From Gemmatimonadaceae bacterium (GTDB lineage: Bacteria; Gemmatimonadota; Gemmatimonadetes; Gemmatimonadales; Gemmatimonadaceae): DNA of 40,663 nucleotides. Positions 18,177 to 28,194 of the stretch are shown piece by piece; within the stretch, counting starts at the first letter, position 1; every line of letters starts with the position of its first letter. The notes under the pieces are model-generated. The model saw only the letters and a program-made list of their open reading frames with translations, ran no database searches and was not told the DNA's origin. Made by a program: the position numbers and the translations under genes. The DNA is taken from positions 1 through 40,663 of the forward strand of contig JACDCY010000014.1 of the NCBI GenBank assembly GCA_013817305.1, in the 5' to 3' direction.

Positions 18177-18272
18177 GGCCGGGCGGAGCCCGGGGATGGT
18201 CTTCGACCGCTACGCGCGCAAACTACGCGCGCTAAGACGCGGCCTGCGACCACCCCCGGGCTCCGCCCGGCC
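18177..18272. repeat. Structured intergenic repeat, copy 1
   Basis: Outer arms 18177-18201 and 18248-18272 are inverted repeats of 25 bases with one mismatch. They enclose a 46-base core (18202-18247) that folds into two further stems: core positions 4-9 with 38-43 and 13-18 with 26-31, separated by TAC and TAAGAC, with an AAAC-containing loop. The core matches copy 2 (29059-29104) at 36 of 46 positions. At all four variable stem pairs, copy 2 is fully paired; three pairs are exchanged for another Watson-Crick pair and one A-C mismatch here becomes G-C there. It starts eight bases after the dnaK stop codon. No poly-T follows, so it is not an ordinary terminator. Confidence 0.8.
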
Positions 18273-18359
18273 TGCTGGCATCTGAAACCCGCACGGGGGT
18301 TCGGGTGTCATACCCTGTAGCTCCGTAACTCTCCCCAAGCTTCAACAACAGGTTCGCAT

Positions 18360-19934
18360 ATGGTCCCCTCGTTCTCTCGTGCCCGCTGGACCCTAGCGGT
18401 AGTGATCGCGTTCCTCGGCGGGTTGATGATCGCCTCCGGCATGAACTGGACGCGCCCTACGTTCGCGCAGGGCCGCCCCTCCGCGATGGACGTTCAAACG
18501 GTAGCTGAGGCGAGCAACGCGTTCGTCTCGATCTCCGAGAGCGTTACGCCTGCCGTCGTATCGATCACGGTGAACATTCGGCCGGACACGACGCGCCCGC
18601 GCGGACGCACGCAGATGCAGATCCCGCCGGGCATGGTTCCCGAAGGAATGGAAGAGCTGTTCGAGCAGCTGCAGCAGGGGCAGCAGGCCCCGAGAGTGCA
18701 GACGGGAATGGGTTCGGGCGTGATCGTCTCGAAGGACGGCTACATCCTCACCAACAATCACGTCGTCACCCGCAGCGACATGCGGACGGTGGCCGACAGG
18801 GTGACGGTGCGCCTCCTCAACGGGCGGCAGTACACTGCAAGAGTAGTCGGCACGGATCCGACGACCGACGTCGCCGTGCTCAAGATCGAGGGCGACGATT
18901 TTCAGTTCGCCGTGCTGGGCGATGACACGCGCTCGCGCGTCGGTGAATGGGTCCTGGCCATCGGCAATCCGCTCGGCTTCGACCATACGGTTACCGCGGG
19001 AATCATCAGCGCGAAGGGCCGAGGTGGCCAGGTGCTGCAGAACCTCGCGGCGAACAACCAGTACGGGATCTTCGACTTCATTCAGACCGACGCCGCGATC
19101 AATCGCGGCAACTCGGGCGGCCCGCTGATCAACAGCCGCGGCGAGGTGATCGGCATCAACACCGCGATCGCCAGCCCGAACGGGTTCAACGCCGGCTACG
19201 GCTTCGCGATTCCGATCACGCTCGCGCGCAAAGTCATGACGGACATCATCGAGCACGGCCGAGTTCGCATCGCGGTGCTCGGCATCCAGATCGACGAAGT
19301 CGATGCGCAGGACGCGGCAGCAGCCAGGCTCGCGGATGTGCGCGGCGTGATCGTCGGCGGGTTCAGCGGCGAGAACACGCCGGCGAGGCAGGCGGGCGTG
19401 CGCGAGGGCGACGTCATTGTCGCCGCCGACGGCCAGCAGGTGGACCGGGTAGCCGGGCTGCAGCGAATTGTTCGCAGCCACACACCAGGCGAAACTGTCG
19501 AGTTGCAGGTGGTTCGGTTCGGCACCCGCCATACTTTCCGCGTTCGCCTCACGGAAGCGCCGTCACAGCAGGCGGCGGCGACACCGGCGCGAGGACCAGC
19601 GCGGATCGCCCCCGGCGTGGTAACGAACAGCAATCGCCTCGGGGTTTCGGTAACGGACGTCACGCCGGAAGTAGCGCAGGGCCTCCGCATTGGGAATCAG
19701 CGAGGCGTGATTGTGACTGATGTCGTGGGTCTCGGGCCGGCCTACGAGCGCCTCTACGCCCAGGAGATCATCGTGGCCGTCCTGTCACCCGTTGACCGGG
19801 AGATTCGTGCTGCAACGGAACTGCAGCAGGTGTTGTCGGGGATGAAGGCGGGCGACTACATCTCACTCCGCGTGCTGCGACCGCAACCAAATGGCACCCC
19901 GCAATCACGGGTAGTGAATATCAGAGTGGACTAA
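18360..19934 (+). CDS. Periplasmic serine protease of the HtrA/DegP family
   Basis: Envelope quality-control protease, exported or tethered by an N-terminal hydrophobic segment (about residues 10-28). 524 residues. The trypsin-like domain has the full triad: His134 in TNNHVV, Asp170 in TTDVAVLK and Ser252 in GNSGGPL. Two PDZ domains follow, the first around 300-390 (VRGVIVGGFSGENTPARQAGVREGDVIVAADG, with the usual hydrophobic core) and the second around 425-520 (LGVSVTDVTPEVAQGL). A Gln-rich segment (QLQQGQQ) sits in the LA-loop region. A strong terminator follows its stop codon. The family is certain; which paralogue (DegP, DegQ, DegS type) cannot be told, so no gene symbol is given. Confidence 0.95.
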   Translation: MVPSFSRARWTLAVVIAFLGGLMIASGMNWTRPTFAQGRPSAMDVQTVAEASNAFVSISESVTPAVVSITVNIRPDTTRPRGRTQMQIPPGMVPEGMEELFEQLQQGQQAPRVQTGMGSGVIVSKDGYILTNNHVVTRSDMRTVADRVTVRLLNGRQYTARVVGTDPTTDVAVLKIEGDDFQFAVLGDDTRSRVGEWVLAIGNPLGFDHTVTAGIISAKGRGGQVLQNLAANNQYGIFDFIQTDAAINRGNSGGPLINSRGEVIGINTAIASPNGFNAGYGFAIPITLARKVMTDIIEHGRVRIAVLGIQIDEVDAQDAAAARLADVRGVIVGGFSGENTPARQAGVREGDVIVAADGQQVDRVAGLQRIVRSHTPGETVELQVVRFGTRHTFRVRLTEAPSQQAAATPARGPARIAPGVVTNSNRLGVSVTDVTPEVAQGLRIGNQRGVIVTDVVGLGPAYERLYAQEIIVAVLSPVDREIRAATELQQVLSGMKAGDYISLRVLRPQPNGTPQSRVVNIRVD

Positions 19935-19958
19935 ACGCAGGCACCAGCCTGTGAACGC

Positions 19959-19993
19959 AAAAGCGGCGCCGATGATCGGCGCCGCTTTTGTTT
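19959..19993 (+). terminator. Rho-independent terminator after the htrA-type gene
   Basis: A 15-base perfect inverted repeat (19959-19973 and 19975-19989), GC-rich in the middle with AAAA at its start and TTTT at its end, followed by GTTTG. The A-run and T-run mean it can work in both directions. It separates the protease gene from tRNA-Leu, 22 bases further on. Confidence 0.85.
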
Positions 19994-20015
19994 GGCGGGT
20001 GTAATTTCCAGCTAC

Positions 20016-20097
20016 GCGGAAGTGGCGGAATTGGTAGACGCGCTGGACTTAGGATCCAGTGGAGCAATCCGTGGGGGTTCGAGTCCCCCCTTTCGCA
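20016..20097 (+). tRNA. tRNA-Leu (anticodon UAG)
   Basis: Acceptor stem GCGGAAG (20016-20022) pairs with CTTTCGC (20090-20096), followed by discriminator A. The anticodon stem CTGGA/TCCAG encloses loop CTTAGGA, giving anticodon TAG. The T arm has GGTTCGAGTCC, and the D arm contains TTGGTAGACG. An extra-long variable arm between 20061 and 20072 marks a type II tRNA, as expected for leucine. The 3' CCA is not encoded and must be added after transcription. Confidence 0.97.
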
Positions 20098-20114
20098 TAT
20101 ATTCCTCATTAGAG

Positions 20115-20798
20115 ATGCAATCCCCTGTTGGAGACGAGAGCGGCAGCCGTCCGCTGAATCCTCGGACAGAGACGCCGGACACGACGCCTCCGCCGTACCG
20201 TGCACTGATGCGCCCGGGACTGGCTCTTGTGGCAGCGGCTCTCCTCATCATGATCGCCGCCGGTTACTGCAGCAACCGCATGCCGTTCGCCTTCTTCAAG
20301 GGCGGCACCAAGGTCACGCACGACCTGGTCATCGAGCAGATGCGCGCGGTGGCTAAGCTGGTATCCAGCGAAGCGACCGTACGCGACGTGATCGTATACG
20401 AGAACACGTGGTACGGGTCCACGAAGCGATCACTTGTCGTCGTCACCGGGCGGCTCCTGGCCGGCATCGACCTGGGCGACAAGCCCGACGTCACCATCGA
20501 TCACTCTGCCAAGCGTATCACGATGCGCGTCCCGTCCGCGCGCCTGATCGGCATCGAGATTACGGACATGACGACGTATGACGAGCGCGGCGGATTGTGG
20601 AATCCGTTCAGACCGGCTGATCGGGATACGATACAGCGGCAGGCGCGGGCGCAGCTCACCTCCGCAGGGAGCACGCTCGGGCTGCTGCGCCATGCCAATG
20701 AGAGCGCCGTTCAGCTGCTTCGCGCGTTGCTGGCGAAAGACGGATATACGGTGGACGTGACCATCCGCGGTGCGCCGCCACCTGCACCACCAGGTTAG
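20115..20798 (+). CDS. DUF4230-family membrane-anchored protein
   Basis: A protein of 227 residues from ATG 20115; a later ATG at 20208 would start directly at the membrane segment. One hydrophobic anchor ([17 protein letters not shown]), then a soluble domain with [30 protein letters not shown] and [16 protein letters not shown], followed by [16 protein letters not shown] and a helical end. This pattern fits DUF4230, a widespread family with no established function. The frame is open back across the tRNA gene, but an upstream start would have to read through tRNA-Leu and is rejected. The gene begins only 17 bases after the tRNA, with no separate promoter visible. Confidence 0.75.
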   Translation: MQSPVGDESGSRPLNPRTETPDTTPPPYRALMRPGLALVAAALLIMIAAGYCSNRMPFAFFKGGTKVTHDLVIEQMRAVAKLVSSEATVRDVIVYENTWYGSTKRSLVVVTGRLLAGIDLGDKPDVTIDHSAKRITMRVPSARLIGIEITDMTTYDERGGLWNPFRPADRDTIQRQARAQLTSAGSTLGLLRHANESAVQLLRALLAKDGYTVDVTIRGAPPPAPPG

Positions 20799-20869
20799 CG
20801 GCTCGGGCCACCGAGCCAGCGCGCGGCGACGCCCTCACAGGAGCTTGCGCGCCTGAATTAACTTAAGGA

Positions 20870-22111
20870 ATGGAGTTTACCGCCAAAGAATCCACCGGAG
20901 TCGACCGCCGAATTCAGGTGTCAGTTCCGGTTGAAGCCGTGAAGCAGGCCGAAGAAAAAGCCGCCCGCCGCTATGCCACCAAGGTGCGCATGCCGGGCTT
21001 CCGCCAGGGCAAAGCTCCACCGGCGATGATCCGCAAGAAGTTCGGCGAGGCCATCCGGCAGGAAGCTCTCGAGGCGCTCGTGCGCGATGCGTACGAGGAA
21101 GTGATCACGAAGCAGGACCTCAAGATCGCTTCGCAGCCGCATATCCACGACGTGAAGTTCGAGGAGGGCAAGCCGCTCACGTTCGAGCTGCACGTCGAGG
21201 TGAGACCTACGATCGAACTTGCGCGCACGAGCGGATTCAAGATTGCGCGTCCGAAGATCGCGATCACCGACGACATGCTCGCCGAGCAGCTCGAGCACGT
21301 TCGCGACGAGAAGGCCATCTGGACGCCGACGGAAGGCCGCCCGGAAGTCGGCGATCAGGTGCGCGTCACGCTGGCGACGAAGGAAGAGTCGGGAGACTTT
21401 GCAGAGCCGCGGGAGTACCCCGTGGAGCTGGGCGGCGGCCAGGCAATCGCTGGTATCGAAGATCTGATCATGCAGCTTTCGCCCGGCGAAACCCTCGAGC
21501 GTCCCGTTCAGTGGCCGGACGATTTCCCCGACGAATCCCAGCGTGGCAAATCGAAAACGGTCCGGGTCACGCTGCACGACGTGAAGCGTAAGTCCGCGCC
21601 CGCGCTCGACGACGCGTTCGCTCGCGAGGTCGGTGATTTCGATTCCGTCGACGCGCTGAAGGCGGCCGTACGAGCTGACCTGGAGCGGCAGGCGGAGCGC
21701 GACGCCGACGGTCTCGTCCGGCACCGCGTCATCGGTGAGATTTTAGCGGCGAACGCGTTCGACATTCCGAAGAGCTGGGTGCGCCAGATGGTCGACAGCT
21801 ACGCCGAGGCATACCAGATCCCGGAGGCCGAGCGGGAGAATTTTACCGCGGAATTCCTTCCGATCGCGGAGCAGCAGGTGCGGCGCGACCTCATTGTCGA
21901 TACGCTGGCCGAGAGGGAGAACTTGACGGCGAGCGAGAAGGACCTCGACGACCGGATCACGGAGATGGCGGAAAAGCGCGGCGCGAATCCGGGGCAGGTG
22001 TATGCTTCACTCGAGAAGTCGGGGCGACTCAAGGAGCTCGAGCGCAGCCTGACCGAAGACAAGGTTTTCAAGTGGTTGCTCGACCAGAACGAAATTCAGG
22101 CAGATGCCTAA
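20870..22111 (+). CDS. tig: Trigger factor, ribosome-associated chaperone and prolyl isomerase
   Basis: First chaperone to meet nascent chains at the ribosome exit. 413 residues. The N-terminal ribosome-docking signature GFRQGKAP is at about 43-50. An FKBP-type isomerase domain follows ([34 protein letters not shown]), then the helical C-terminal cradle. An in-frame TAA at 20864-20866 fixes ATG 20870 as the start. The only purine-rich sequence, AAGGA, touches the ATG with no spacer, which is unusual; another, AGGAG, is 26 bases away. It is the first gene of the cluster tig-clpP-clpX-lon-engB, a common arrangement for protein quality control. Confidence 0.95.
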   Translation: MEFTAKESTGVDRRIQVSVPVEAVKQAEEKAARRYATKVRMPGFRQGKAPPAMIRKKFGEAIRQEALEALVRDAYEEVITKQDLKIASQPHIHDVKFEEGKPLTFELHVEVRPTIELARTSGFKIARPKIAITDDMLAEQLEHVRDEKAIWTPTEGRPEVGDQVRVTLATKEESGDFAEPREYPVELGGGQAIAGIEDLIMQLSPGETLERPVQWPDDFPDESQRGKSKTVRVTLHDVKRKSAPALDDAFAREVGDFDSVDALKAAVRADLERQAERDADGLVRHRVIGEILAANAFDIPKSWVRQMVDSYAEAYQIPEAERENFTAEFLPIAEQQVRRDLIVDTLAERENLTASEKDLDDRITEMAEKRGANPGQVYASLEKSGRLKELERSLTEDKVFKWLLDQNEIQADA

Positions 22112-22139
22112 GCCCGATCACGAGGAAGAAGAGAACGAC

Positions 22140-22757
22140 ATGCCAACCATCTACACTCCATACGTAATCGAGCGGTCCAGTCGCGGTGAGCGGACGTACG
22201 ACGTCTTCTCGCGGCTGCTCATGGACCGCATTGTCTTCATCGGCACGCCCATCAACGACGACGTCGCCAACATCGTCATTGCCCAGCTCCTGTTTCTCGA
22301 GGCCGACAATCCGGAGCGCGACATCCACCTGTACATCAACTCGCCGGGTGGCTCTGTTTCAGCGGGAATGGCGATCTACGACACCATGCAGTTTCTCAAG
22401 TCGCCGGTGAACACGAACTGCATGGGGCTCGCGGCAAGCATGGGCGCGTTCCTGCTGGCGGCGGGTCGCCCGGGCAAGCGCTCCGCGCTGCCGCACGCGC
22501 GCGTGATGATCCACCAGCCTTCCGGCGGCGCGCAGGGCACGGCAGCCGACATCGAGATCATGGCGCGCGAGATACTGTACCTCCGCTCGCAGATGAATCA
22601 GCTCTTCGCCAAGCACACTGGCAAGCCGATCGAGCAGATCGAGCGCGACATGGACCGCGACCGCTTCATGTCCGCCGAGGAGGCGAAGGCGTACGGAGTG
22701 ATCGACAACGTCATCTCGCACCGTGGCGAGATAGAAGAAGCGATTAACAAGAAATAG
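22140..22757 (+). CDS. clpP: ATP-dependent Clp protease proteolytic subunit ClpP
   Basis: Barrel-shaped serine peptidase that degrades proteins fed to it by ClpX. ATG 22140 is preferred: it gives [27 protein letters not shown], the normal family start, and follows the purine-rich GAGGAAGAAGAG. An in-frame ATG at 22104 overlaps the tig stop codon and would add 12 highly acidic residues. From 22140 the triad is Ser100 (GLAASMGAF), His125 ([10 protein letters not shown]) and Asp170 ([10 protein letters not shown]). 205 residues, the usual length. clpX follows after a spacer of 167 bases. Confidence 0.97.
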   Translation: MPTIYTPYVIERSSRGERTYDVFSRLLMDRIVFIGTPINDDVANIVIAQLLFLEADNPERDIHLYINSPGGSVSAGMAIYDTMQFLKSPVNTNCMGLAASMGAFLLAAGRPGKRSALPHARVMIHQPSGGAQGTAADIEIMAREILYLRSQMNQLFAKHTGKPIEQIERDMDRDRFMSAEEAKAYGVIDNVISHRGEIEEAINKK

Positions 22758-22848
22758 CGCAGTTTGACTGGGATGCGGACCCCACGGGGCGGGAGTATCC
22801 AGTTAACTTGGTGTATCAGTTAATAAGCAGCACCCCGGCACATTGTTC

Positions 22849-22877
22849 TTGACCGTTTCGGGAGCCGTCATTAACTC
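22849..22877 (+). promoter_or_regulatory. Possible promoter for clpX
   Basis: TTGACC (22849-22854), a 17-base spacer and TAACTC (22872-22877) lie about 48 bases before the clpX start, in the 167-base clpP-clpX gap. The -35 is good; the -10 matches poorly. The gap also contains CAGTTAA twice (around 22800 and 22817), not explained otherwise. A second TTGACC follows at about 22891. Confidence 0.3.
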
Positions 22878-22924
22878 TCGAATCAGGATGTTTGACCGGG
22901 TAAAACGTCTGGCGCCGAGCGCTC

Positions 22925-24168
<1,244 letters not shown>

Positions 24169-24169
<1 letters not shown>

Positions 24170-24262
24170 CGAGCCGGATTGTGGTTCTGGTTTGTGGTTT
24201 GCGAGGCGTTAGTCAGCCGCGCCGCGCAAGCCAAAATCCAAAAACCATGAACAGCGGCTCGC
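24169..24262. repeat. Imperfect long inverted repeat between clpX and lon
   Basis: GCGAGCCG (24169-24176) and CGGCTCGC (24255-24262) are perfect inverted ends. Inside, a TGGTT-rich left side (24182-24204) pairs partly with an AACCA-rich right side (24226-24250), with several mismatches and small bulges. AT-richer sequence in the arms stands out from the surrounding GC-rich genes. It begins within the clpX stop codon and leaves 25 bases to the lon start. Confidence 0.5.
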
Positions 24263-24287
24263 GCGGTACCATGCATCTCCCCCACAA

Positions 24288-26723
24288 ATGCCCATAGAGT
24301 TCCTGAGGGACAACGAGACGTTCACGACGAGCGATCGGCTGCCCGTGCTGCCGCTTCGTGACCTCGTGCTCTTTCCGTACGTGGTGATCCCGCTGCTCGT
24401 GGGGCGGCAGGCGTCGCTCGCGGCCGTCGAGGCCGCCGTCAACGCGGACAAGCACCTGCTGCTCGTGGCGCAGAAGAACGGGGAGATCCAGGAGCCGGGG
24501 GCGGATGACCTCTATCGCGTCGGCGTCGTCGCGCGGGTGCTCCAGGTCGCGCGCGTGCCCAACGGCACCACCAAGGTGCTCGTCGAGGGAATCGCCCGCG
24601 CCCGCGTAAAGCGGTTCGGACGCCCGGGCAAGCTGCTGCACGCGACGATCGAGCCCTTCCCCGTCGTACCAGGCGGGACTGCGTCCGATGGGCAGGCGGC
24701 GCGGCGGCGCGCGCTCACGCTGTTCGAGGAATACGTCGCGCTCCACCGCCGCATCCCGGGCGAGGTCGTCGCCATGGTGCAGGCCGCCGACTCGGAGCAG
24801 CGCCAGGCCTTCGGCATCGCCGCGCACGTGTCGCTCAAGCACGAGGTCCGTCAGCAGATTCTCGAGATCCCGTCGCTGCCCGACGTCTTCGACAGACTCG
24901 GGGACATTCTCTCGAGCGAGACCGAGCTGCTGAACCTCGAGCGCAAGATCGACGATGACGTGCGCGGCGCCATGGTGCAGAACCAGCGCGAGTTCTACCT
25001 CCAGGAACAGCTGCGCGCGATCCATCGCGAGCTCGGCGAAGACGAGTCGGACGATTTCTCGGATCTCGAAGCCCAGATGAAAGAGAAGGCGCTGCCCGAC
25101 GCGGTGCAGACCCGCGCCACCCGGGAGCTGCGCAAGCTCCGGCGCATGTCGCCCATGTCGCCAGAGTATACGGTCGCCCGCAATTTCGTGGACTGGATCG
25201 TCAGCCTCCCGTGGAACGAGCGCACCGACGACGTGCTCGATGTCGCCCACGCTCGCCAGACGCTCGACGCGGACCACTACGGACTGGACGAGGTCAAGGA
25301 CCGGATCATCGACTTCATCGCGGTGCTGTCGCTCGTCGGTCGCATCGAGGGCCCGATCCTCTGTCTCGTCGGACCGCCGGGCGTAGGCAAGACTTCGCTC
25401 GGCAAGTCCATCGCGCGCGCGCTCGGCCGCAAGTTCATCCGCATGTCGCTCGGCGGCATCCGCGATGAAGCGGAGATCCGCGGTCACCGGCGCACGTACA
25501 TCGGATCGATGCCCGGCCGAATCATCCAGGCCATGCGGCGCGCCGAAGTCGTGAACCCGGTCATCCTGCTGGATGAGATCGACAAGCTGGGAGCCGACTT
25601 CCGTGGCGATCCTGCGGCGGCGCTGCTGGAAGTTCTCGATCCCGAGCAGAACAAGGCGTTCAACGACCATTACCTGGAGGTCGACTACGATCTCTCGCAG
25701 GTGCTGTTCGTGACCACCGCAAATTCGCTGCAGGGCATTCCGGATCCGCTGCGCGACAGGATGGAGATCATTCGGCTGGCCGGCTATCTGGACCACGAGA
25801 AGCTCGCAATCGCGCGCCAGTTCCTGGTGCCGCGCCAACTGCAGACGAACGGCCTTGACCCCGCCGAGGTGACCTGGGAGCCTGACGTGCTGCCCGAGAT
25901 TATGCGCAACTACACGCGCGAGGCGGGGGTGCGTGAGTTCGAGCGCCGCATCGGGCGCGTCGGGCGGAAGCTGGCCCGCCGCATCGCGGAGAACCCTGGC
26001 TCGATCCCCGATCGCGTCGTGCGCGTCCCGGACATCAAGGGATTGCTCGGCACCCCGCCGCACGATCCCGACGATGTCTCGCTCGAGGACAAGATCGGCG
26101 TTGCGGCCGGGCTCGCGTACACGCAGAGCGGTGGCGAGCTCCTCGAAGTCGAAGTCAGCGCGGTCCCCGGTCGCGGCAAGCTGCAGCTCACCGGCACGCT
26201 CGGCGACGTGATGAAAGAATCGGCCTCGGCGGCGCTCAGCTACACGCGCTCGCGCGTGGACGCGCTCGCGATCCGCCCGGACTTCTACCGCACGCGTGAC
26301 ATACACGTGCACCTTCCCGCGGGCGCTACGCCCAAGGACGGGCCGTCGGCGGGAATCGCGATCGCTACCGCGGTGATCAGTGCGCTCGCGCAGATCCCCG
26401 TGCGCGGCGACGTGGCGATGACGGGGGAGATCACTCTCCGCGGCCGCGTACTCCCCATAGGGGGACTCAAGGAAAAAGCCGTCGCGGCGCACCGGAACAA
26501 GGTGCGGGAAGTGATAATTCCGCACGGCAACCTTCGCGACCTGGACGAGCTGCCGGAAGAAGTGCTGCGCACCGTTCGCTTTCACCCTGTGAAGACAATG
26601 GATGAGGTCCTCGCCATCGCGCTCCGCGGCGGAGCCGGGGTAGCCGCGATCCCGCCGGCTCTCGACCAGCCGGCCGCGTTCGCCAAGCCACCCGCGGGCT
26701 ACGAGCAGCCGACGGCGCACTGA
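24288..26723 (+). CDS. lon: ATP-dependent protease Lon
   Basis: Cytoplasmic AAA+ serine protease for misfolded and short-lived regulatory proteins. 811 residues. The N-terminal substrate-binding domain begins [23 protein letters not shown] and runs to about residue 200, followed by a helical region ([19 protein letters not shown]). The AAA+ domain has Walker [10 protein letters not shown] and Walker [12 protein letters not shown]. The protease domain carries the Ser-Lys dyad at Ser687 (PKDGPSAG) and Lys730 (GGLKEKAV). The C-terminus ends in a Pro/Ala-rich tail. No clear ribosome binding site is seen before the ATG. engB starts one base after its stop codon. Confidence 0.97.
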   Translation: MPIEFLRDNETFTTSDRLPVLPLRDLVLFPYVVIPLLVGRQASLAAVEAAVNADKHLLLVAQKNGEIQEPGADDLYRVGVVARVLQVARVPNGTTKVLVEGIARARVKRFGRPGKLLHATIEPFPVVPGGTASDGQAARRRALTLFEEYVALHRRIPGEVVAMVQAADSEQRQAFGIAAHVSLKHEVRQQILEIPSLPDVFDRLGDILSSETELLNLERKIDDDVRGAMVQNQREFYLQEQLRAIHRELGEDESDDFSDLEAQMKEKALPDAVQTRATRELRKLRRMSPMSPEYTVARNFVDWIVSLPWNERTDDVLDVAHARQTLDADHYGLDEVKDRIIDFIAVLSLVGRIEGPILCLVGPPGVGKTSLGKSIARALGRKFIRMSLGGIRDEAEIRGHRRTYIGSMPGRIIQAMRRAEVVNPVILLDEIDKLGADFRGDPAAALLEVLDPEQNKAFNDHYLEVDYDLSQVLFVTTANSLQGIPDPLRDRMEIIRLAGYLDHEKLAIARQFLVPRQLQTNGLDPAEVTWEPDVLPEIMRNYTREAGVREFERRIGRVGRKLARRIAENPGSIPDRVVRVPDIKGLLGTPPHDPDDVSLEDKIGVAAGLAYTQSGGELLEVEVSAVPGRGKLQLTGTLGDVMKESASAALSYTRSRVDALAIRPDFYRTRDIHVHLPAGATPKDGPSAGIAIATAVISALAQIPVRGDVAMTGEITLRGRVLPIGGLKEKAVAAHRNKVREVIIPHGNLRDLDELPEEVLRTVRFHPVKTMDEVLAIALRGGAGVAAIPPALDQPAAFAKPPAGYEQPTAH

Positions 26724-26724
26724 G

Positions 26725-27360
26725 TTGAGCTCGGAGCGAGCCGATCCACTGGTAATCAGAGGCATCGAGTTCCTCGGCGGGCTGGCCAGCGTCGGGGGGT
26801 GGCGGCCCGAGATAACGGTCCCCGAAGTCGCATTCGCCGGGCGGTCGAACGTAGGAAAGTCCTCGCTGCTCAACGCGCTCGTTCGCAGGAAGGCGTTTGC
26901 CCGGGTGAGCAGAACCCCCGGCCGCACGCGCGAGATCAACTTCTTTCTGGTCAACGGCGCGTTCGTTTTCACGGACCTCCCGGGCTACGGCTACGCGCGG
27001 GTTTCCAAGACGCAGCGAGCTGAGTGGGAGCCGCTGATCGAGAGCTACCTGCGTGGGACGCGGCAGCTCCGCGGGATTGTTCAGATCTATGACAGCAGGC
27101 GTGACCTGTCGCCAGAGGACCGGACGATGCTGGGGTTCCTTGCGGAAACCGGTGTTCCTGCGATCTTCGTGGCGACGAAGGTAGACAAGTTCACCAAGCG
27201 CACCGCCGCCGAGCGAATTGTCGAGATCGAGAGACAGCTCGGGTTCGAGGAGGCAGAGGTGATTCCGTTCAGTGCGACGACCGGAGAAGGACGAGACGAG
27301 GTTGCATCCGCGATCGACCAACTGCTCAGCGAACCCGTGAGTGCCGATGAGACTCGGTAA
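26725..27360 (+). CDS. engB: Ribosome-biogenesis GTPase EngB/YsxC
   Basis: Small GTPase needed for assembly of the large ribosomal subunit. 211 residues from TTG 26725, one base after lon. GTPase motifs: G1 GRSNVGKSS (39-47), G2 region SRTPGRTREINFF, G3 DLPGYGYARV, G4 TKVDKF and G5-like FSATTGEG. The family hallmark GYGYA is present. Overlapping the lon end so closely suggests co-transcription in the tig-clpP-clpX-lon-engB cluster. The TTG start has no strong ribosome binding site, so translation may depend on lon. Confidence 0.94.
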   Translation: MSSERADPLVIRGIEFLGGLASVGGWRPEITVPEVAFAGRSNVGKSSLLNALVRRKAFARVSRTPGRTREINFFLVNGAFVFTDLPGYGYARVSKTQRAEWEPLIESYLRGTRQLRGIVQIYDSRRDLSPEDRTMLGFLAETGVPAIFVATKVDKFTKRTAAERIVEIERQLGFEEAEVIPFSATTGEGRDEVASAIDQLLSEPVSADETR

Positions 27361-27994
27361 GTCGCCCTGGATATCGACGCTGTTTGTCGCCCTGTCGTGC
27401 GCCCCGGCGCAGACGACGGGAGGCAGCGCGCAAGCCACTACTGCGGTGAGCGACACGACTGGATTGGATCTGGTTCCGCCCGGGTACGGCACCCTGCGCC
27501 AGGACGAGATCGCGATTCGCCTGCAACCGCCCGGACTGGTTGTGCGCCTGCTTCCGCTCGAGGAAGGGTTGATCCGTCTGCTCACGCCGGATTCCTATCG
27601 AGCGCTCCGTGACCTGCAACAGAGCGCATCGCGGCGGGTCGGTGAGCTGTCGCAGAGATTCGGCGCACGCCAGCTGTCGCTCTGGCTCGTGTCGTTCTAC
27701 GGCGTGGAGCCCGACATCCGGTTCAGTCCCATGGATCTCATCATCACGAGCACCGGGCGGGACTTCCGTCCCGTGGACGTGATCGCGCTGAGCTCAGGCT
27801 TCGGTGAGCAGCGTCTCAAGCAGCGCGAGACGCAGAGCGCGATCTTTGTCTTCGACGGCGAAATCGACCTCGACCAGCCGCTCATAGCACGATTTCTCAA
27901 TGAGCAGAACGCGTTCTGGGAGCAGGTGTTGCCACGCATTGAGCGGGAGCGGGCGTTGGTAAGGGCCAGATCGTTGCGGGCGCCAACTCCTTGA
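27347..27994 (+). CDS. Predicted lipoprotein or secreted protein of unknown function
   Basis: A protein of 215 residues from ATG 27347, which overlaps engB by 14 bases; a GTG six bases earlier is also possible. The N-terminus has a basic start and hydrophobic stretch ending LSCAPAQ, consistent with a lipoprotein, although Ala rather than Leu stands at -3 of the lipobox. The mature part contains GYGTLRQDEIAIRLQPPGLVVRLLPLEEG and DIRFSPMDLIITSTGRDF, and a long C-terminal helix rich in Glu and Arg. I recognise no family. Position next to engB is probably co-transcriptional only. A long inverted repeat follows 28 bases after the stop codon. Confidence 0.65.
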   Translation: MRLGKSPWISTLFVALSCAPAQTTGGSAQATTAVSDTTGLDLVPPGYGTLRQDEIAIRLQPPGLVVRLLPLEEGLIRLLTPDSYRALRDLQQSASRRVGELSQRFGARQLSLWLVSFYGVEPDIRFSPMDLIITSTGRDFRPVDVIALSSGFGEQRLKQRETQSAIFVFDGEIDLDQPLIARFLNEQNAFWEQVLPRIERERALVRARSLRAPTP

Positions 27995-28022
27995 GCAGTA
28001 CCGGCTCCAGGAATATTCCAAA

Positions 28023-28148
28023 CGGGATGCAAGCTGTGGGTGCGAGTGGATGAGTAAGGGTTAATGAGTAACTGTCGGAATTCCACGGAGCGGGCGCAGT
28101 AACTCACCAACTCCAACTCATACACTCGCACCCACAGCTTGCATCCCG
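28023..28148. repeat. 126-base palindrome-like inverted repeat
   Basis: The outer 26 bases of each arm (28023-28048 and 28123-28148) are perfect complements. The pairing continues inward for another 27 bases with eight mismatches, so each arm is 53 bases (28023-28075, 28096-28148), around a 20-base centre that contains GGAATTCC. The centre and inner arms are AT-richer than the genes around. No target-site duplication and no coding capacity are seen. It may be a mobile-element remnant or an RNA hairpin ending the upstream transcript; no T-run follows. Confidence 0.85.
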
Positions 28149-28194
28149 CCAGTTGTCTGGCAGGACCTTCGGGCCACATCAACCGGTTCCCCCC

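Noticed and set aside
18177-18272. The structured repeat as a plain Rho-independent terminator.
   Set aside because: No T-run follows, and the conserved internal core with compensated stems is not needed for termination.
19992-20114. An N-terminal extension of the DUF4230 protein through the tRNA gene.
   Set aside because: It would translate tRNA-Leu; ATG 20115 lies just after the tRNA.
24213-26972. A very long open frame on the strand opposite lon.
   Set aside because: It lies across lon, whose protease and AAA+ motifs are intact. The reverse translation is Arg/Asp/Val-rich without motifs, as expected of the antisense of GC-rich coding DNA.
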